Positions 27,105-36,615 of a DNA stretch of 64,000 nt are shown here, piece after piece. Numbering within the stretch: the stretch's first letter is position 1; every line of letters begins with the position of its first letter. Origin of the DNA: Paenibacillus cremeus (GTDB lineage Bacteria > Bacillota > Bacilli > Paenibacillales > NBRC-103111); the NCBI RefSeq assembly GCF_007786445.1, contig NZ_VNJI01000004.1:62001-126000 (forward strand), read 5' to 3'. The translations under genes were made by a program, and so were the position numbers. The notes beneath the pieces are model-generated. The model saw nothing but the letters and a program-made list of their open reading frames with translations, searched no databases and was not told where the DNA came from.

Positions 27105-28097
27105 TTACTCGTAGAAAAACAAATCCATCCATTCGTCGCGCGTAACCGGACCGAAATAGTGCGACAGATCAACCGTATCAACGAGCTCGCCGATTGCTTT
27201 GGCGTCGTACCTGACACCCCTCAGCTTCGCAGCGAACTCCGCCGCTTCGCCAAGACTGAAGAAGTCGCCATATACGGCTGCCTCGCGGATGACGCCGCTT
27301 TCGACATTAAGCCGCACGTCGTATGTGCCGGCCGACAAACGTTTCGTCTTGCGCACATTGAACGCCGGCGAGCGTCCGTAATTCCAATCCCAGCTTCGGT
27401 AGCGCTCGTCCGCCAGCTTCCGTACCGCAATCCAATCCTCGTCCGTCAACACATACCGTTCGGGGGGCTGTCCCTCATATATGGAATCCAGCAGCTTCGC
27501 CTTGAACGCGTCGATACTCATCGGCTCCGACAGAAACTCCGTAATGTTCGCGACCCGACTGCGCACCGACTTGGTGCTTTTCGAATTGAACTTTTCCGGG
27601 TTGGCGTTCAACGCAGCTGCTACGGCCTCCATGTCCGAATCGAAGAGCAGCGTGCCGTGGCTGAATATGCGTCCTTTCGAGGCAAACTGGGCGTTGCCGG
27701 ATATTTTGCGTTCTCCAACCTGGAGATCGTTTCGTCCGGTCAGTTCAGCCTCAACTCCTAGCGCCCGGAGCGCACGGACAACCGGCTCAGTGAACTTGCG
27801 GAAGTTGTGAAACGACTTGCCGTCGTCGTTCGTGACGAAGCTGAAATTCAGGTTGCCGAGGTCATGATAAACGGCCCCTCCTCCCGATAGCCTGCGCACG
27901 ACCTGAATATGGTTGTCCTCCACGTAACGGGCATTGATTTCCTCCGCCGTATTCTGGTTCTTACCGATGATGATCGAAGGCTCGTTGACATAGAAAATCA
28001 GATATTCGTGTCCACCCGGCAAATGCCGAAGCGCATATTCTTCAATCGCAAGGTTCAGCGTCGGATCGTGAAGCTCAGGATAATCGATCAGCAGCAT
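27105..28097 (-). CDS. lplJ: Lipoate-protein ligase
   Basis: This enzyme activates lipoate with ATP and attaches it to lipoyl domains such as GcvH or the E2 subunits. It has about 330 residues with RRLSGGGAVYHDLGNLNFSF, GRNDL, KISGNAQ and HGTLLFDS, closely matching Bacillus LplJ in motifs and length. The C-terminal accessory domain (DEDWIAVRKLADERYRSWDWNYG) is complete. The start at 28097 follows GAAGGGGG; the 12-residue upstream extension has no ribosome site. It is a single-gene unit. Confidence 0.93.
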   Translation of the reverse strand: MLLIDYPELHDPTLNLAIEEYALRHLPGGHEYLIFYVNEPSIIIGKNQNTAEEINARYVEDNHIQVVRRLSGGGAVYHDLGNLNFSFVTNDDGKSFHNFRKFTEPVVRALRALGVEAELTGRNDLQVGERKISGNAQFASKGRIFSHGTLLFDSDMEAVAAALNANPEKFNSKSTKSVRSRVANITEFLSEPMSIDAFKAKLLDSIYEGQPPERYVLTDEDWIAVRKLADERYRSWDWNYGRSPAFNVRKTKRLSAGTYDVRLNVESGVIREAAVYGDFFSLGEAAEFAAKLRGVRYDAKAIGELVDTVDLSHYFGPVTRDEWMDLFFYE

Positions 28098-28173
28098 GAG
28101 TCCGCCCCCTTCAACGTTAGTTTTAGCACCCATTGTACCGCAAACTCCGCGCGAAAGAAAATGAAACCGGCAT

Positions 28174-28215
28174 GCAAAAAAGCTCTTGAATCATCGCCAG
28201 GACAAATCAAGAGCT
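28174..28215 (-). terminator. Terminator downstream of the FUSC-like gene
   Basis: AGCTCTTGA (28181-28189) and TCAAGAGCT (28207-28215) are perfectly complementary, and the minus-strand side ends in a run of six Ts. Confidence 0.75.
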
Positions 28216-28359
28216 GATTCGAACGTTAATTCAAAGCCTGCATCAACGCCCGAACCAGGTTGCTCAATAATGATGAAGTATTAATGTCTATCACGCTTCC
28301 GTCCGGTTCAATTTTCTTAGTAACAAACGGAACGGAGAGAGTAGCTTCGTCGGATTCAG

Positions 28360-29409
28360 TTATGTCAAATCACGAGTACCCCGAAGCTCTAGTGATACTT
28401 CTTGCAGTATTCGGTTTAAGTCTGTTAAAACCGCACCGATCTCTCGAAGAACTATAGGTGAATTTATTAATGCAAGCTCATTTAAACAAGAAAGTTGAAA
28501 GAGCTGTGCTTGCTGTATTTTGTTTCTCAGGATTTCATTATTTTCGGCTGAGAATTGGACTAAGCAATCACCAAATTGAGAAATGCACTCTGACGTCCGT
28601 TCCATCGCCTCACAAATTTTAATTTCTTTCCTTCGAAAATCCCCAAATGCATGTAGGTCATTTAAGCTGCGGCGTATGCCTCTTATTTGAACGGTGATCT
28701 TTTCTAACTGCTCCATTCCAATGGTAAGCATTTCTAAGCGAGAACCGAATTTAGCAAGAAAAGGGCTATACTTTTGGCTTAGTTTAGCCAATCGAAGTGC
28801 TTGAAGACTTTTCTCAGTCTCATTAATGAGTTGTTCGATTATGTCATTATGAATTTGGTCGTTAGCCGTCTCAAACATAACAGTTATTTTCTTTAGAGTT
28901 TCTGCAGACAACTTGCTAAGATTCTGCAAAGCACTTTCGGCCTTAGGTATGGCATTAGGTGGGACCATCAATGCATTGATTCCGACTGCCACTGCGCAGC
29001 CAACTATCGTTTCAATAATTCTACCGAAGGCATAGCCTTGATTGTGACCAAAAGCTAGAACCAATAATGAACTTACCGCTACCTGGGATGTGATTTGGTA
29101 ATTCAAACCAAATGAGTTGGATATCACCATTCCAATAAGAATGACGAGAAAGATAGACAAGGCTCCAATATTGATCCAATGTCCGATAATTAGACTGATA
29201 GCAACTCCAAATACAATCCCTATGATGCGCTGCAACGCCCTTTCAAGAGAATCAGCAACCGTGACTTGGACGGTTAAAATGGCCGCTAACGGAGCAAAGT
29301 ACGGGTATTCGTCATGTAAAAATTGGACGGCTAACCACCACGCTATGGCCGAAGCGAGGGCCGTTTTTAAAATCTGAAGTGACAATCCGGCGCCCAGTTG
29401 GAATCTCAC
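28360..29409 (-). CDS. FUSC / aromatic-acid-exporter family membrane protein
   Basis: This integral membrane protein has 349 residues. The N-terminal half has five or six membrane segments (LKTALASAIAWWLAVQFL, PYFAPLAAILTVQVTVADSLERALQRIIGIVFG), with the VxxTLERxxxRxxGTxxG-like pattern of FUSC proteins. The C-terminal half is a cytoplasmic helical domain rich in Lys/Glu. Relatives export aromatic acids or are of unknown function. The GTG start has GGGAGG about nine bases upstream. The gene looks more AT-rich than its neighbours, possibly a recent arrival, but this was judged by eye. Confidence 0.8.
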   Translation of the reverse strand: MRFQLGAGLSLQILKTALASAIAWWLAVQFLHDEYPYFAPLAAILTVQVTVADSLERALQRIIGIVFGVAISLIIGHWINIGALSIFLVILIGMVISNSFGLNYQITSQVAVSSLLVLAFGHNQGYAFGRIIETIVGCAVAVGINALMVPPNAIPKAESALQNLSKLSAETLKKITVMFETANDQIHNDIIEQLINETEKSLQALRLAKLSQKYSPFLAKFGSRLEMLTIGMEQLEKITVQIRGIRRSLNDLHAFGDFRRKEIKICEAMERTSECISQFGDCLVQFSAENNEILRNKIQQAQLFQLSCLNELALINSPIVLREIGAVLTDLNRILQEVSLELRGTRDLT

Positions 29410-29595
29410 CTTTATTCAGCCTCCCAAGAAGTCTAAGGAAAACAAGATTCTGCAAAAATTGTAACATTGCTCCCTTGATTTTTCCATCCAAGGATCTTCT
29501 CCTCTTTCACCCCTCAGTCCGGGAATAAGGTCTATCCCTCCGTCAGCCGGAATAAATTTAATTTGAATAAATGGTCCGATAATGAGGTGTTGACA

Positions 29596-31182
29596 GTGAA
29601 AATTCATGTTGCCGATACCGGAGAGACCCTTGTCGCGATTGCCCGAAAATATAACCTGCCTATGCAGGAGCTCTACTCGTCCAATCCGCATATCGCCGGA
29701 CCCGATCTGATCCTTACCGGACAAATCGTAAAGCTTCCCGACTCCTCCTTACGGCCTGATCTCCCTATAACCGTCCCGGTCTGTCCCCCCTTGATTCCCC
29801 CAAAAACGATGGACCAATGGGTGCCGCTTACTCCGCTCACGGACATGGAAAAGCACGAATATGACGTTCTTATCATCGGCACCGGAGCCGGAGGCGGGGC
29901 GGCGCTTTGGAGATTTTGCGATCGGTTAAGAAAAAGCGGCAAGCGGATCGGTGTTATCGAGCGGGGGAATTTGCTATTGCCAACGCATGCATATAATGTA
30001 CCAACACTTGGGGATTGGGGGCATATGCTGGAGTATTGGTTAAATCCGAACATATCCAATCTGATCGGAAATTCCCTTCCGCAATTTTCGGGAGCCGTGG
30101 AAGTATTCGCGCTCGGAGGTAGGACGCTGTTCTGGTCAGGGACAACGCCGCGCTTCCCCGCGTCGGAATTCGTCCACTGGCCCATTTCATACAAAGAGCT
30201 TGAACCCTATTACAACATCGCCGAACAAGCCTTGAAGGTAAGCCGAAGCATGACTGCGTTCAAACAGTATTATTTAAACCGCTTTTGGGAGCAAGGCTTT
30301 CCTGAGGCGGAAGCCTCTCCGCAAGCGATCGCCCGCGGCACGACTGACGTCTATTTCAGTTCGATTCAATTGATCGGAGAAGCTTTGCATACACGTCCCT
30401 TTGATTTGGCTGTGAATGCCCGAGCGGTGCGAATCATCACAGAACGGGGAAAAGTTGGCGGGATCGAGGTCAGAGGGCCACAGCAAGAATCGGTTTTTCT
30501 TCGAGCCAAAAACGTAGTCGTTGCCGCCAGTACGTTCGAAACCCCTCGCCTTTTGCTGTATTCGGGAATTCCGGGCAAAGCCATCGGACATTATTTGATC
30601 AATCATACCTTCTTTCGCGTGCATGGAACGACGACGCATCCAGACGGGCGATTGCCCGGGGACGGATTCATGCTGATTCCGCAAACAGAATATCGTCCGT
30701 ATTTGTTCCAGATTTTGCCTGTGGCTGAGACGGAGGTGGAATTTGATGTTTTCGGCACGGTGGAATCTCGGTATGAGAACTTTCTATATTTGGATCGCAA
30801 CCGAAGGGATGCTTACGGCGTTCCGGAAATTCAAGTCCGTTTCAGCTACAGTGCGGAAGATATGCGGCTGATCGACGAGACCCGCAAAGCGATCGATAAA
30901 GTCGCATCGATCATGCAGATCGAGTTGACCCCGGCCGGCGGCAAGCCCGCAGTGTGTCTTGTACCGCCAGGCGCGGATTATCATGAATCGGGGACGTGCC
31001 GCATGGGCGAGGATCCGAATACGTCCGTCGTGGACCGGAACGGTCAGGTTCACGGCATCTCGGGTCTTTATGTTGCCGATAACAGCGTGCTGCCGTCCAT
31101 CGGTGCGACCAATCCGACGTTGACAACAGCAGCCTTAGCAATCCGAACGGCCGATCATATCATACGAATGCTAGATGGCTAA
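29596..31182 (+). CDS. GMC-family oxidoreductase with an N-terminal LysM domain
   Basis: This FAD-dependent oxidoreductase of about 528 residues is fused to a LysM repeat at residues 1-48 (VADTGETLVAIARKYNLPMQ, LTGQIVKLP). The FAD Rossmann motif IIGTGAGGGAA begins near residue 95. The C-terminal GMC part has HESGTCRMG and VADNSVLPSIGATNPTLT. Members oxidise sugar or alcohol hydroxyls. No signal peptide precedes the LysM, so export is unclear. Start GTG 29596 follows GAGGTG. It is convergent with a xylose-isomerase-like gene, which suggests a shared role in glycoside oxidation. Confidence 0.88.
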   Translation: MKIHVADTGETLVAIARKYNLPMQELYSSNPHIAGPDLILTGQIVKLPDSSLRPDLPITVPVCPPLIPPKTMDQWVPLTPLTDMEKHEYDVLIIGTGAGGGAALWRFCDRLRKSGKRIGVIERGNLLLPTHAYNVPTLGDWGHMLEYWLNPNISNLIGNSLPQFSGAVEVFALGGRTLFWSGTTPRFPASEFVHWPISYKELEPYYNIAEQALKVSRSMTAFKQYYLNRFWEQGFPEAEASPQAIARGTTDVYFSSIQLIGEALHTRPFDLAVNARAVRIITERGKVGGIEVRGPQQESVFLRAKNVVVAASTFETPRLLLYSGIPGKAIGHYLINHTFFRVHGTTTHPDGRLPGDGFMLIPQTEYRPYLFQILPVAETEVEFDVFGTVESRYENFLYLDRNRRDAYGVPEIQVRFSYSAEDMRLIDETRKAIDKVASIMQIELTPAGGKPAVCLVPPGADYHESGTCRMGEDPNTSVVDRNGQVHGISGLYVADNSVLPSIGATNPTLTTAALAIRTADHIIRMLDG

Positions 31183-31961
31183 GCAACGCCGATCGATTTC
31201 AAATATTCGAGGCTCATTTGGGCGCTTTCCAGAGGATGCGCGCTTTCATCCTGCTCGACAAAGTAGTACTTTACACCCGTGGCTTTGAGAATACCAAAAA
31301 TGGAGGGCCAGTCGATCGTGCCGCGGCCAACCTCCGTAAAACCCCCTCCCGTATCCATATCCTTAACATGAATAAGCGGAACCATGCCTTTATAGGCCAA
31401 AAGAGTCCCCTTGGGATCGAGTCCTGCTTTTTTCACCCAGTAGAGATCGACCGCCAGCTTCATCACATCGGTTCCTACGGCAGCGAGCAGCTTGTCAATG
31501 ATTTTATGGCCATCTTTGATCACATACTCGTGTTCGTGAGCATGATATAACAGCTGAATGCCATACTTCTTCATTTCCCTGCCGTACTTTTGTAGGGAAG
31601 AAACAAGCTCGGGAAACTTCGATGGATCGTCGAACCTTTCCTTGGGAAAGCCGGTAACAATATACCGCAAACCTAATTTTTGAGCGTAATCGATTTGGTT
31701 TTTCAAGTCATGCTCCAAGTCCTCCGGAGAAACGTAAGTGGAAACGGCCGTCAGCCCCAAGGCTTTCAGAGCTTTCTTCAATTCAGCGGCCGGAAGGCCT
31801 CCGTAACCGAAAAATTCCACCATTTTATACCCCATATCCGCTATCTTTTTCAATGTACCTAAGAAATCGGTTTGGGCCGCGCTTCGAACCGAGTACATCT
31901 GCAGCCCCGGAGCCAATGCAGGCATCTCCCATAATCCCCCGCTCGATCTCTGAAACCTCAT
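31179..31961 (-). CDS. Sugar phosphate isomerase/epimerase-like TIM-barrel enzyme
   Basis: This is a xylose-isomerase-like TIM barrel of about 260 residues. Probable metal ligands lie in HAHEHEY, AVDLYWVKKAGLDP, HVKDMD and VEQDE. The family includes epimerases, 3-oxo-glycoside-processing enzymes and dehydratases; the substrate is not predictable. No signal peptide is seen. Start ATG 31961 follows GGAGGG. Its stop overlaps the stop of the LysM-GMC gene by 4 bases tail to tail. Confidence 0.85.
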   Translation of the reverse strand: MRFQRSSGGLWEMPALAPGLQMYSVRSAAQTDFLGTLKKIADMGYKMVEFFGYGGLPAAELKKALKALGLTAVSTYVSPEDLEHDLKNQIDYAQKLGLRYIVTGFPKERFDDPSKFPELVSSLQKYGREMKKYGIQLLYHAHEHEYVIKDGHKIIDKLLAAVGTDVMKLAVDLYWVKKAGLDPKGTLLAYKGMVPLIHVKDMDTGGGFTEVGRGTIDWPSIFGILKATGVKYYFVEQDESAHPLESAQMSLEYLKSIGVA

Positions 31962-32082
31962 CACATGCCCTCCATCCTGGCGAAAAGATCATCACCTTTG
32001 CCGAGCTCGTTTATGCTCTTTTGTATGTATATGTATAAACGAGAGGGGTATGACGCGAGATCGAGGGGCCGGTGGACATGGA

Positions 32083-33192
32083 TTAATTCGGGCTTTTTTT
32101 AGCAAATATGCTTTTGATGAAGGTGATCAATGTAATAAGAAGAATCGGAAAAACGCTTAATACCGCATTCAGAAGCGGCCAGACATCGGTGACTTTTTCG
32201 GCAAATTCCGCTTCATTTTTAAACATGATTAGGGAGTGAAGAAAGGAGATCAGGGCCAGCGGGAAGACCAGCAGCCGATCGTCCTTCAGCTTGAGAAGCT
32301 GAGACAGCCCCAAATTCAGAACGTACAGTGCAATGGTCGCTTTCATGTAGGAGCCTGCGATTAATGACATGCCGATGACGGACTCGATCCTTTCCACAAT
32401 GTCTCCAACACTGATCAAGCGCGCAATCTGAAACAGGGAATACTTCAACTCGCCGGCCAAAGGCCCCATGGCCAATATGGAGCATACGACGGCAGTGGAC
32501 AAAGCGATACCGCTAATAATCAGAGCCGCAAACATGTAAGCGGTCAAACGATCGTTTTTTTCCTTTCGAACAAATGGAAGAAGCGATGCAAAAATGACCA
32601 CTTCGGCATAAGGAAAACCGAACGTATAATAAAGCCCATGTAATACCGGTTTGATTCCATCGGGAAAAACGGGAAGGAGATATTCCACCCGATAATTAGG
32701 CGAGGCCAATAAGACCACCCAAATGCCAAAGAAGAACATGGAATACAGAAGTAATGTAAACATTCTGGCCATCACTTCAATGCCTGAGCGTACTGTTAGG
32801 GAAGCGGTTAAAAGAATTAGAGAATGAATCATATATGAAGGTGTTTCCTTCAACATCGTGCTTTTGAAAAATCCCCCGATATCGATCACGATCCAGGTAG
32901 TCATGAGCATCAGATAGATCAGAAAAGGAACGCCGATGACCACACTCAGCCATTTTCCAAGTACTTTCCTGCTGAAATCCATGAAGGTCATGTCAGGATA
33001 CCGCCGATGCAAATAAAGGATACACCCCAAGAGAAGCATCCCGATCCCGTTGGCCAGAAGCAACGAAACCCAAGCTCCATTTTTCGCCATGCCTGTCAAG
33101 GGGGCCGGAATGTTAATGATTGCCGAACCGGTCATGAAGGCCAAAAACAATGTCGCGAGCTGCCAAGAGCTGATCGTTTCTTGTCTATTCAT
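32083..33192 (-). CDS. Spore germination permease, GerAB family (B subunit)
   Basis: This integral inner-membrane protein of 369 residues has about ten hydrophobic segments and belongs to the APC-type germinant-receptor B subunits. It opens with ISSWQLATLFLAFMTGSAIINIP, where family members bind the germinant. The ribosome site AGGAGG is clear. It is the last gene of the ger operon, in the order A, C, D, B. It would form a receptor with the A and C subunits in the spore inner membrane and help detect amino acids or sugars. Confidence 0.9.
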   Translation of the reverse strand: MNRQETISSWQLATLFLAFMTGSAIINIPAPLTGMAKNGAWVSLLLANGIGMLLLGCILYLHRRYPDMTFMDFSRKVLGKWLSVVIGVPFLIYLMLMTTWIVIDIGGFFKSTMLKETPSYMIHSLILLTASLTVRSGIEVMARMFTLLLYSMFFFGIWVVLLASPNYRVEYLLPVFPDGIKPVLHGLYYTFGFPYAEVVIFASLLPFVRKEKNDRLTAYMFAALIISGIALSTAVVCSILAMGPLAGELKYSLFQIARLISVGDIVERIESVIGMSLIAGSYMKATIALYVLNLGLSQLLKLKDDRLLVFPLALISFLHSLIMFKNEAEFAEKVTDVWPLLNAVLSVFPILLITLITFIKSIFAKKSPN

Positions 33193-33237
33193 CGAATGTA
33201 GGCCTCCTATCCTTTACTTGAGCTTGGCTTACATGGA

Positions 33238-33489
33238 TTATGACGGAACCCTCAAAGAATCAACGATGCTCCTCGCCGGCGCGGTAAAAAAGGTATCGAT
33301 CAGTTGGGTAAGCATCGGCCACTTCTTGTCCAGCGCGTAGTCCAAACTAAGGTAAACAGCGCCCAGCATGAGAACCCCGTAAGAAAGCCGCTCCCGGAGG
33401 CTCACGGTTCCCTTCCATAGTTTGGGACCGTCACAGGCTGCAATGACAATATAGATTATCATCAAAACAAGGATTTTCTCCCACATCAT
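33238..33489 (-). CDS. Small two-helix membrane protein of the ger operon (D-like subunit)
   Basis: This protein of 83 residues has two hydrophobic segments (ILVLMIIYIVIAAC and LSYGVLMLGAVYLSLDYAL) and a polar tail. It lies between the C and B subunit genes with a GGGGGA ribosome site. Small two-helix D proteins accompany some Bacillus germinant receptors and modulate them. The similarity here is of size, topology and position only. Confidence 0.7.
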   Translation of the reverse strand: MMWEKILVLMIIYIVIAACDGPKLWKGTVSLRERLSYGVLMLGAVYLSLDYALDKKWPMLTQLIDTFFTAPARSIVDSLRVPS

Positions 33490-33527
33490 TACGTTCCCCC
33501 ATCCGGCAGTCCGAAAGCTAGGACCAA

Positions 33528-34691
33528 TTATTTGGGAAGCGGCTTACCGACGTTCATGCCCGTATCTGTTACCGTTACATCAACTGCAATCTCCAATTGA
33601 CTTCGGGCAAACCTTTCATCCCAATCCTTTTTCCAGCGTTTCCATAAGGACGGATCCTTCCTGTAAATTTGATTTCCGATTCCGATGGCATCCAATTTTT
33701 TCTTCTGCAGATGCTCCACAACTTTCTTTATTTCTTGTGTTACTTTTTCTTGAACATGATCCGAAAATTTCTTCTCCTCCTCATTGGTTACGATCGGGGC
33801 ACAATGAAGCTCCCCTACCGCTCCCTTAATTTTGGTTTTAACACGGATTCGCAGCGAGTTCTCTTCCACCGCCGTAATGAGTTTCGTTTCAACCCTATCG
33901 ACTTCGAAAGAATCCATCTTCCCTTGTTTGGTCGTCCCTTGGTCATGACAAGGAACTTTAATGATCCCGCCTTCATATTGATCGGTCATCATAAGCAATT
34001 CTGCCGACTCTTCAGGGGAAACAATATCCGCCAGTTTCCCCTTCTTTACAATAGCGATCCCCGCTACATTGATGGGCTCCAGTTCATTCTTCATTCGATA
34101 GACATATGGGAACCTCGCGATGCCTACTTCACTTTTCATTTGGATCGCCAGCTCCAATAAGTTGGTTTTTACGGTCTTCCCGGAATAGCGTGAGGTGGTT
34201 TCCTCCATTTTCCTCAATTGCTGTCCCATTGTATTCTCAATGAACGGCTTCTCATCCAAATAACTGCTCGCCCTCCCCATGGTTATCATGATCGGAAAGG
34301 TGGCTCTCGGTTCATGGTCCCGCGAGAAAAACTCCAATATATCTTCGATATTGTTGGTTTTTGCCACCTGCTCGCTGATAAGAATCACCCGCATATGATC
34401 GAATTTCGCTTTGCGGCCTAAATAAGTGGCAATATCACGGATGGCATCGAAGATCGTATCTCCTGTCGTTCGAATATTGATCGGTCCTTTTTCTTTTACC
34501 GGTGCCGTTCCTCCTTCACCCCCCCCGGCCGGTTTATAAAAATGTGATGTCAGCTCAATTTTCCCATCCTCGGTTTGATCTATCGCGATCGCCTGGACAA
34601 ATCCGAATTCGATCAGCTCGAATTTATCCCAGCACCCGGACAGCACGAATAAGAAAAAAATAGTCAGCCATTTCGCCATCGACCATTTCAT
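33528..34691 (-). CDS. Germinant receptor lipoprotein, GerAC family (C subunit)
   Basis: This is a lipoprotein of 387 residues with a lipobox at C20 (FVLSGC) followed by WDK and ELIEFGFVQAIAIDQ, the family's usual start. The central and C-terminal domains carry the GerAC pattern, including TGDTIFDAIRDIATYLGRKAKFDHMRVILISE. It sits on the outer face of the spore inner membrane with the A and B subunits. It is second in the operon, 35 bases after gerA. Confidence 0.92.
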   Translation of the reverse strand: MKWSMAKWLTIFFLFVLSGCWDKFELIEFGFVQAIAIDQTEDGKIELTSHFYKPAGGGEGGTAPVKEKGPINIRTTGDTIFDAIRDIATYLGRKAKFDHMRVILISEQVAKTNNIEDILEFFSRDHEPRATFPIMITMGRASSYLDEKPFIENTMGQQLRKMEETTSRYSGKTVKTNLLELAIQMKSEVGIARFPYVYRMKNELEPINVAGIAIVKKGKLADIVSPEESAELLMMTDQYEGGIIKVPCHDQGTTKQGKMDSFEVDRVETKLITAVEENSLRIRVKTKIKGAVGELHCAPIVTNEEEKKFSDHVQEKVTQEIKKVVEHLQKKKLDAIGIGNQIYRKDPSLWKRWKKDWDERFARSQLEIAVDVTVTDTGMNVGKPLPK

Positions 34692-34726
34692 CGTAAAACC
34701 TTCTCTCTCGGGTGCAATAAGTCATG

Positions 34727-36283
34727 TTAGTTCCGCGGCACCTTATGCATATGCCGATTTCGTGGAGAACGGAGTAATAGTTTTAAGGGCGCCCGGATAA
34801 CTACATCGAGCAATAGCCGGTAACTCAGCGGCGCTGCCGGACTTAAATAAGGCTGTCCCATGGAACGCAAGCCCGAAAGGTGAAGCAGCACGAGCAGGAA
34901 ACCAATCATCAGCCCAAACCCTCCAAGCGAGGCCGCAAGCACCATGAGCGGAAACCGCAAAATGCGAAGAGAGACAGCCATACTATATTGCGGCAGCGAA
35001 AATGAAGCGATCCCCGTCAGGGAGACGACAATGACCATCGCGGGTGAGGCGATCTTCGCCTGTATGGCCGCTTGGCCGATCACAAGCGCGCCGACGATGC
35101 TGACGGCAGAGCCGACCGGCCGCGGCAATCGTATACCGGCTTCCCTCATCAGCTCGAAGAAAAATTCCATCAGCAGCGCCTCTACAAAAGCCGGAAACGG
35201 TATCCCTTCCCGTGTGTCCAAAATAGCCAGCAGCAGCACGGTGGGAATCAATTCGGAGTGAAAGGTCGATAAGGCAATATACATACTAGGAAGAGACAGC
35301 GCCACCACGAAAGCGAAAATGCGGAGCAGACGGATCAATGACGAATACGCCGCTCTTTGATAGTAATCCTCGCTTGTTTGGAAAAACTCGAGAAAAAGGC
35401 CGGGGCAGATCATGATCGATGGTGTTCCTGAAACAAGGACGATGATTTTTCCATCCAATAAGGACGCAGCGGCGACATCCGGGCGCTCGGTATATCGAAA
35501 TTGCGGAAACACGGAATACGTCGAGTCTTCAATTAGCTCCTCAATATAGGACGTTTCCAATATTTCCTCATGTTTAACAGTCGCGATTCTTTTTTTAAAT
35601 TCCGCCAACGTTTCCGGATTTACCGCACCGTTTAAATATCCGAAGGAGATTTGGGTTTTCGTTTTGTCCCCAGCTTTGAACGATTCGAGCTTGAAATCAC
35701 TGCTCTTCACGCGCAACCGGATCAGCCCGATATTTTTTTGCAGATTTTCAACCGCGCTCTCGTGCGGCCCTATAACCACGGGTTCATTAATCGATTCGCT
35801 CACCTGCCGCGTTTCGACCCCACCCGCAAAATAGCTAAGCGCTTTTTTCCAATGGTTAAAAAAAATGACAACATGCCCGTCCAAAATGTGATCGACGGCT
35901 GTATCCAATTGGTCGACAAGCTGAGCTTTTTCAGTAGATACTCCGGAACTTTCAAAGAAATCAATGATTTGTTCTACATTAATCATCGTCGCCGGCCCTA
36001 CTTCATGCGTAACCAGATCCTGAAGTGATGCTTTCATGAAGTTAACATGCTTTGTTTGCGTTAAGGTATTGAAATAAATGGAAAACGCCGTATGTTCTAG
36101 CTCAGGGCCATATCTCCACTGATAGATGACGACATCCTGGCAATCGGCAAACATCTTCTCCATCTTCTGCAGGTTCTCTGATAAATTTTCTGATATCGGG
36201 TTTACCGGCTGTTCAATGGTCTTTGCCGTACCGCCAGCATGCAGCGAGTGCTTGGACGATTTTAACAAGTCAATCCATTTCAT
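34727..36283 (-). CDS. Germinant receptor membrane protein, GerAA family (A subunit)
   Basis: This protein has 518 residues with a large soluble N-terminal half and five or six membrane segments from about residue 300 (LLRIFAFVVALSLPSMYIAL, LIPTVLLLAILDTREGIPFPAFVEALLMEFFFELMREAG). The hallmark segment FRYTERPDVAAASLLDG is intact. It is a full-length first gene of the ger operon with an AAGGG ribosome site, under a candidate sigma-G promoter. Confidence 0.93.
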   Translation of the reverse strand: MKWIDLLKSSKHSLHAGGTAKTIEQPVNPISENLSENLQKMEKMFADCQDVVIYQWRYGPELEHTAFSIYFNTLTQTKHVNFMKASLQDLVTHEVGPATMINVEQIIDFFESSGVSTEKAQLVDQLDTAVDHILDGHVVIFFNHWKKALSYFAGGVETRQVSESINEPVVIGPHESAVENLQKNIGLIRLRVKSSDFKLESFKAGDKTKTQISFGYLNGAVNPETLAEFKKRIATVKHEEILETSYIEELIEDSTYSVFPQFRYTERPDVAAASLLDGKIIVLVSGTPSIMICPGLFLEFFQTSEDYYQRAAYSSLIRLLRIFAFVVALSLPSMYIALSTFHSELIPTVLLLAILDTREGIPFPAFVEALLMEFFFELMREAGIRLPRPVGSAVSIVGALVIGQAAIQAKIASPAMVIVVSLTGIASFSLPQYSMAVSLRILRFPLMVLAASLGGFGLMIGFLLVLLHLSGLRSMGQPYLSPAAPLSYRLLLDVVIRAPLKLLLRSPRNRHMHKVPRN

Positions 36284-36330
36284 CGGAAATCCCTTCTTAA
36301 ACGATGATGGGAAATGTAATTATTTCCACA

Positions 36331-36361
36331 TAGTATAACAATGGAGTTAGAAAAAAATTCA
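36331..36361 (-). promoter_or_regulatory. Candidate sigma-G promoter of the ger operon
   Basis: On the minus strand TGAATT (36356-36361) and TATACTA (36331-36337) are separated by 18 bases. This closely resembles the forespore sigma-G pattern TGAATA-18-CATACTA. It lies about 45 bases upstream of the first ger gene, as expected for a forespore-expressed receptor. Confidence 0.6.
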
Positions 36362-36555
36362 TAGCTTAGTTATTTGTAGCTAAATAAATGAAAATAAACG
36401 CCTTGGCACCATTCGTGAACGGTTGGAAGATCATCCCCGCACCGCCCCCCATGACGATCAAGCTAGAATCTGCCGAAATGAGACTTAGCGGAAATGAAGG
36501 ATTGATGGGTTAGCTCAGTGATGGTTGCTTCAGTCGTGTCCAAAAAAGAAATCAT

Positions 36556-36615
36556 AAAGACGCATAAGCGGGTCAGGACGTGAAAATCGATGTCCTGGCC
36601 CGCCTATGCGTCTTT
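36556..36615. terminator. Long perfect-like hairpin, probably a bidirectional terminator
   Basis: Arms of 24 bases (36556-36579 and 36592-36615) match at 22 positions: AAAGACGCATA and TATGCGTCTTT at the base, CAGGAC and GTCCTG at the top, with a 12-base loop. On the minus strand it directly follows a short relic reading frame. The rest of 36362-36555 shows no gene. Confidence 0.55.
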
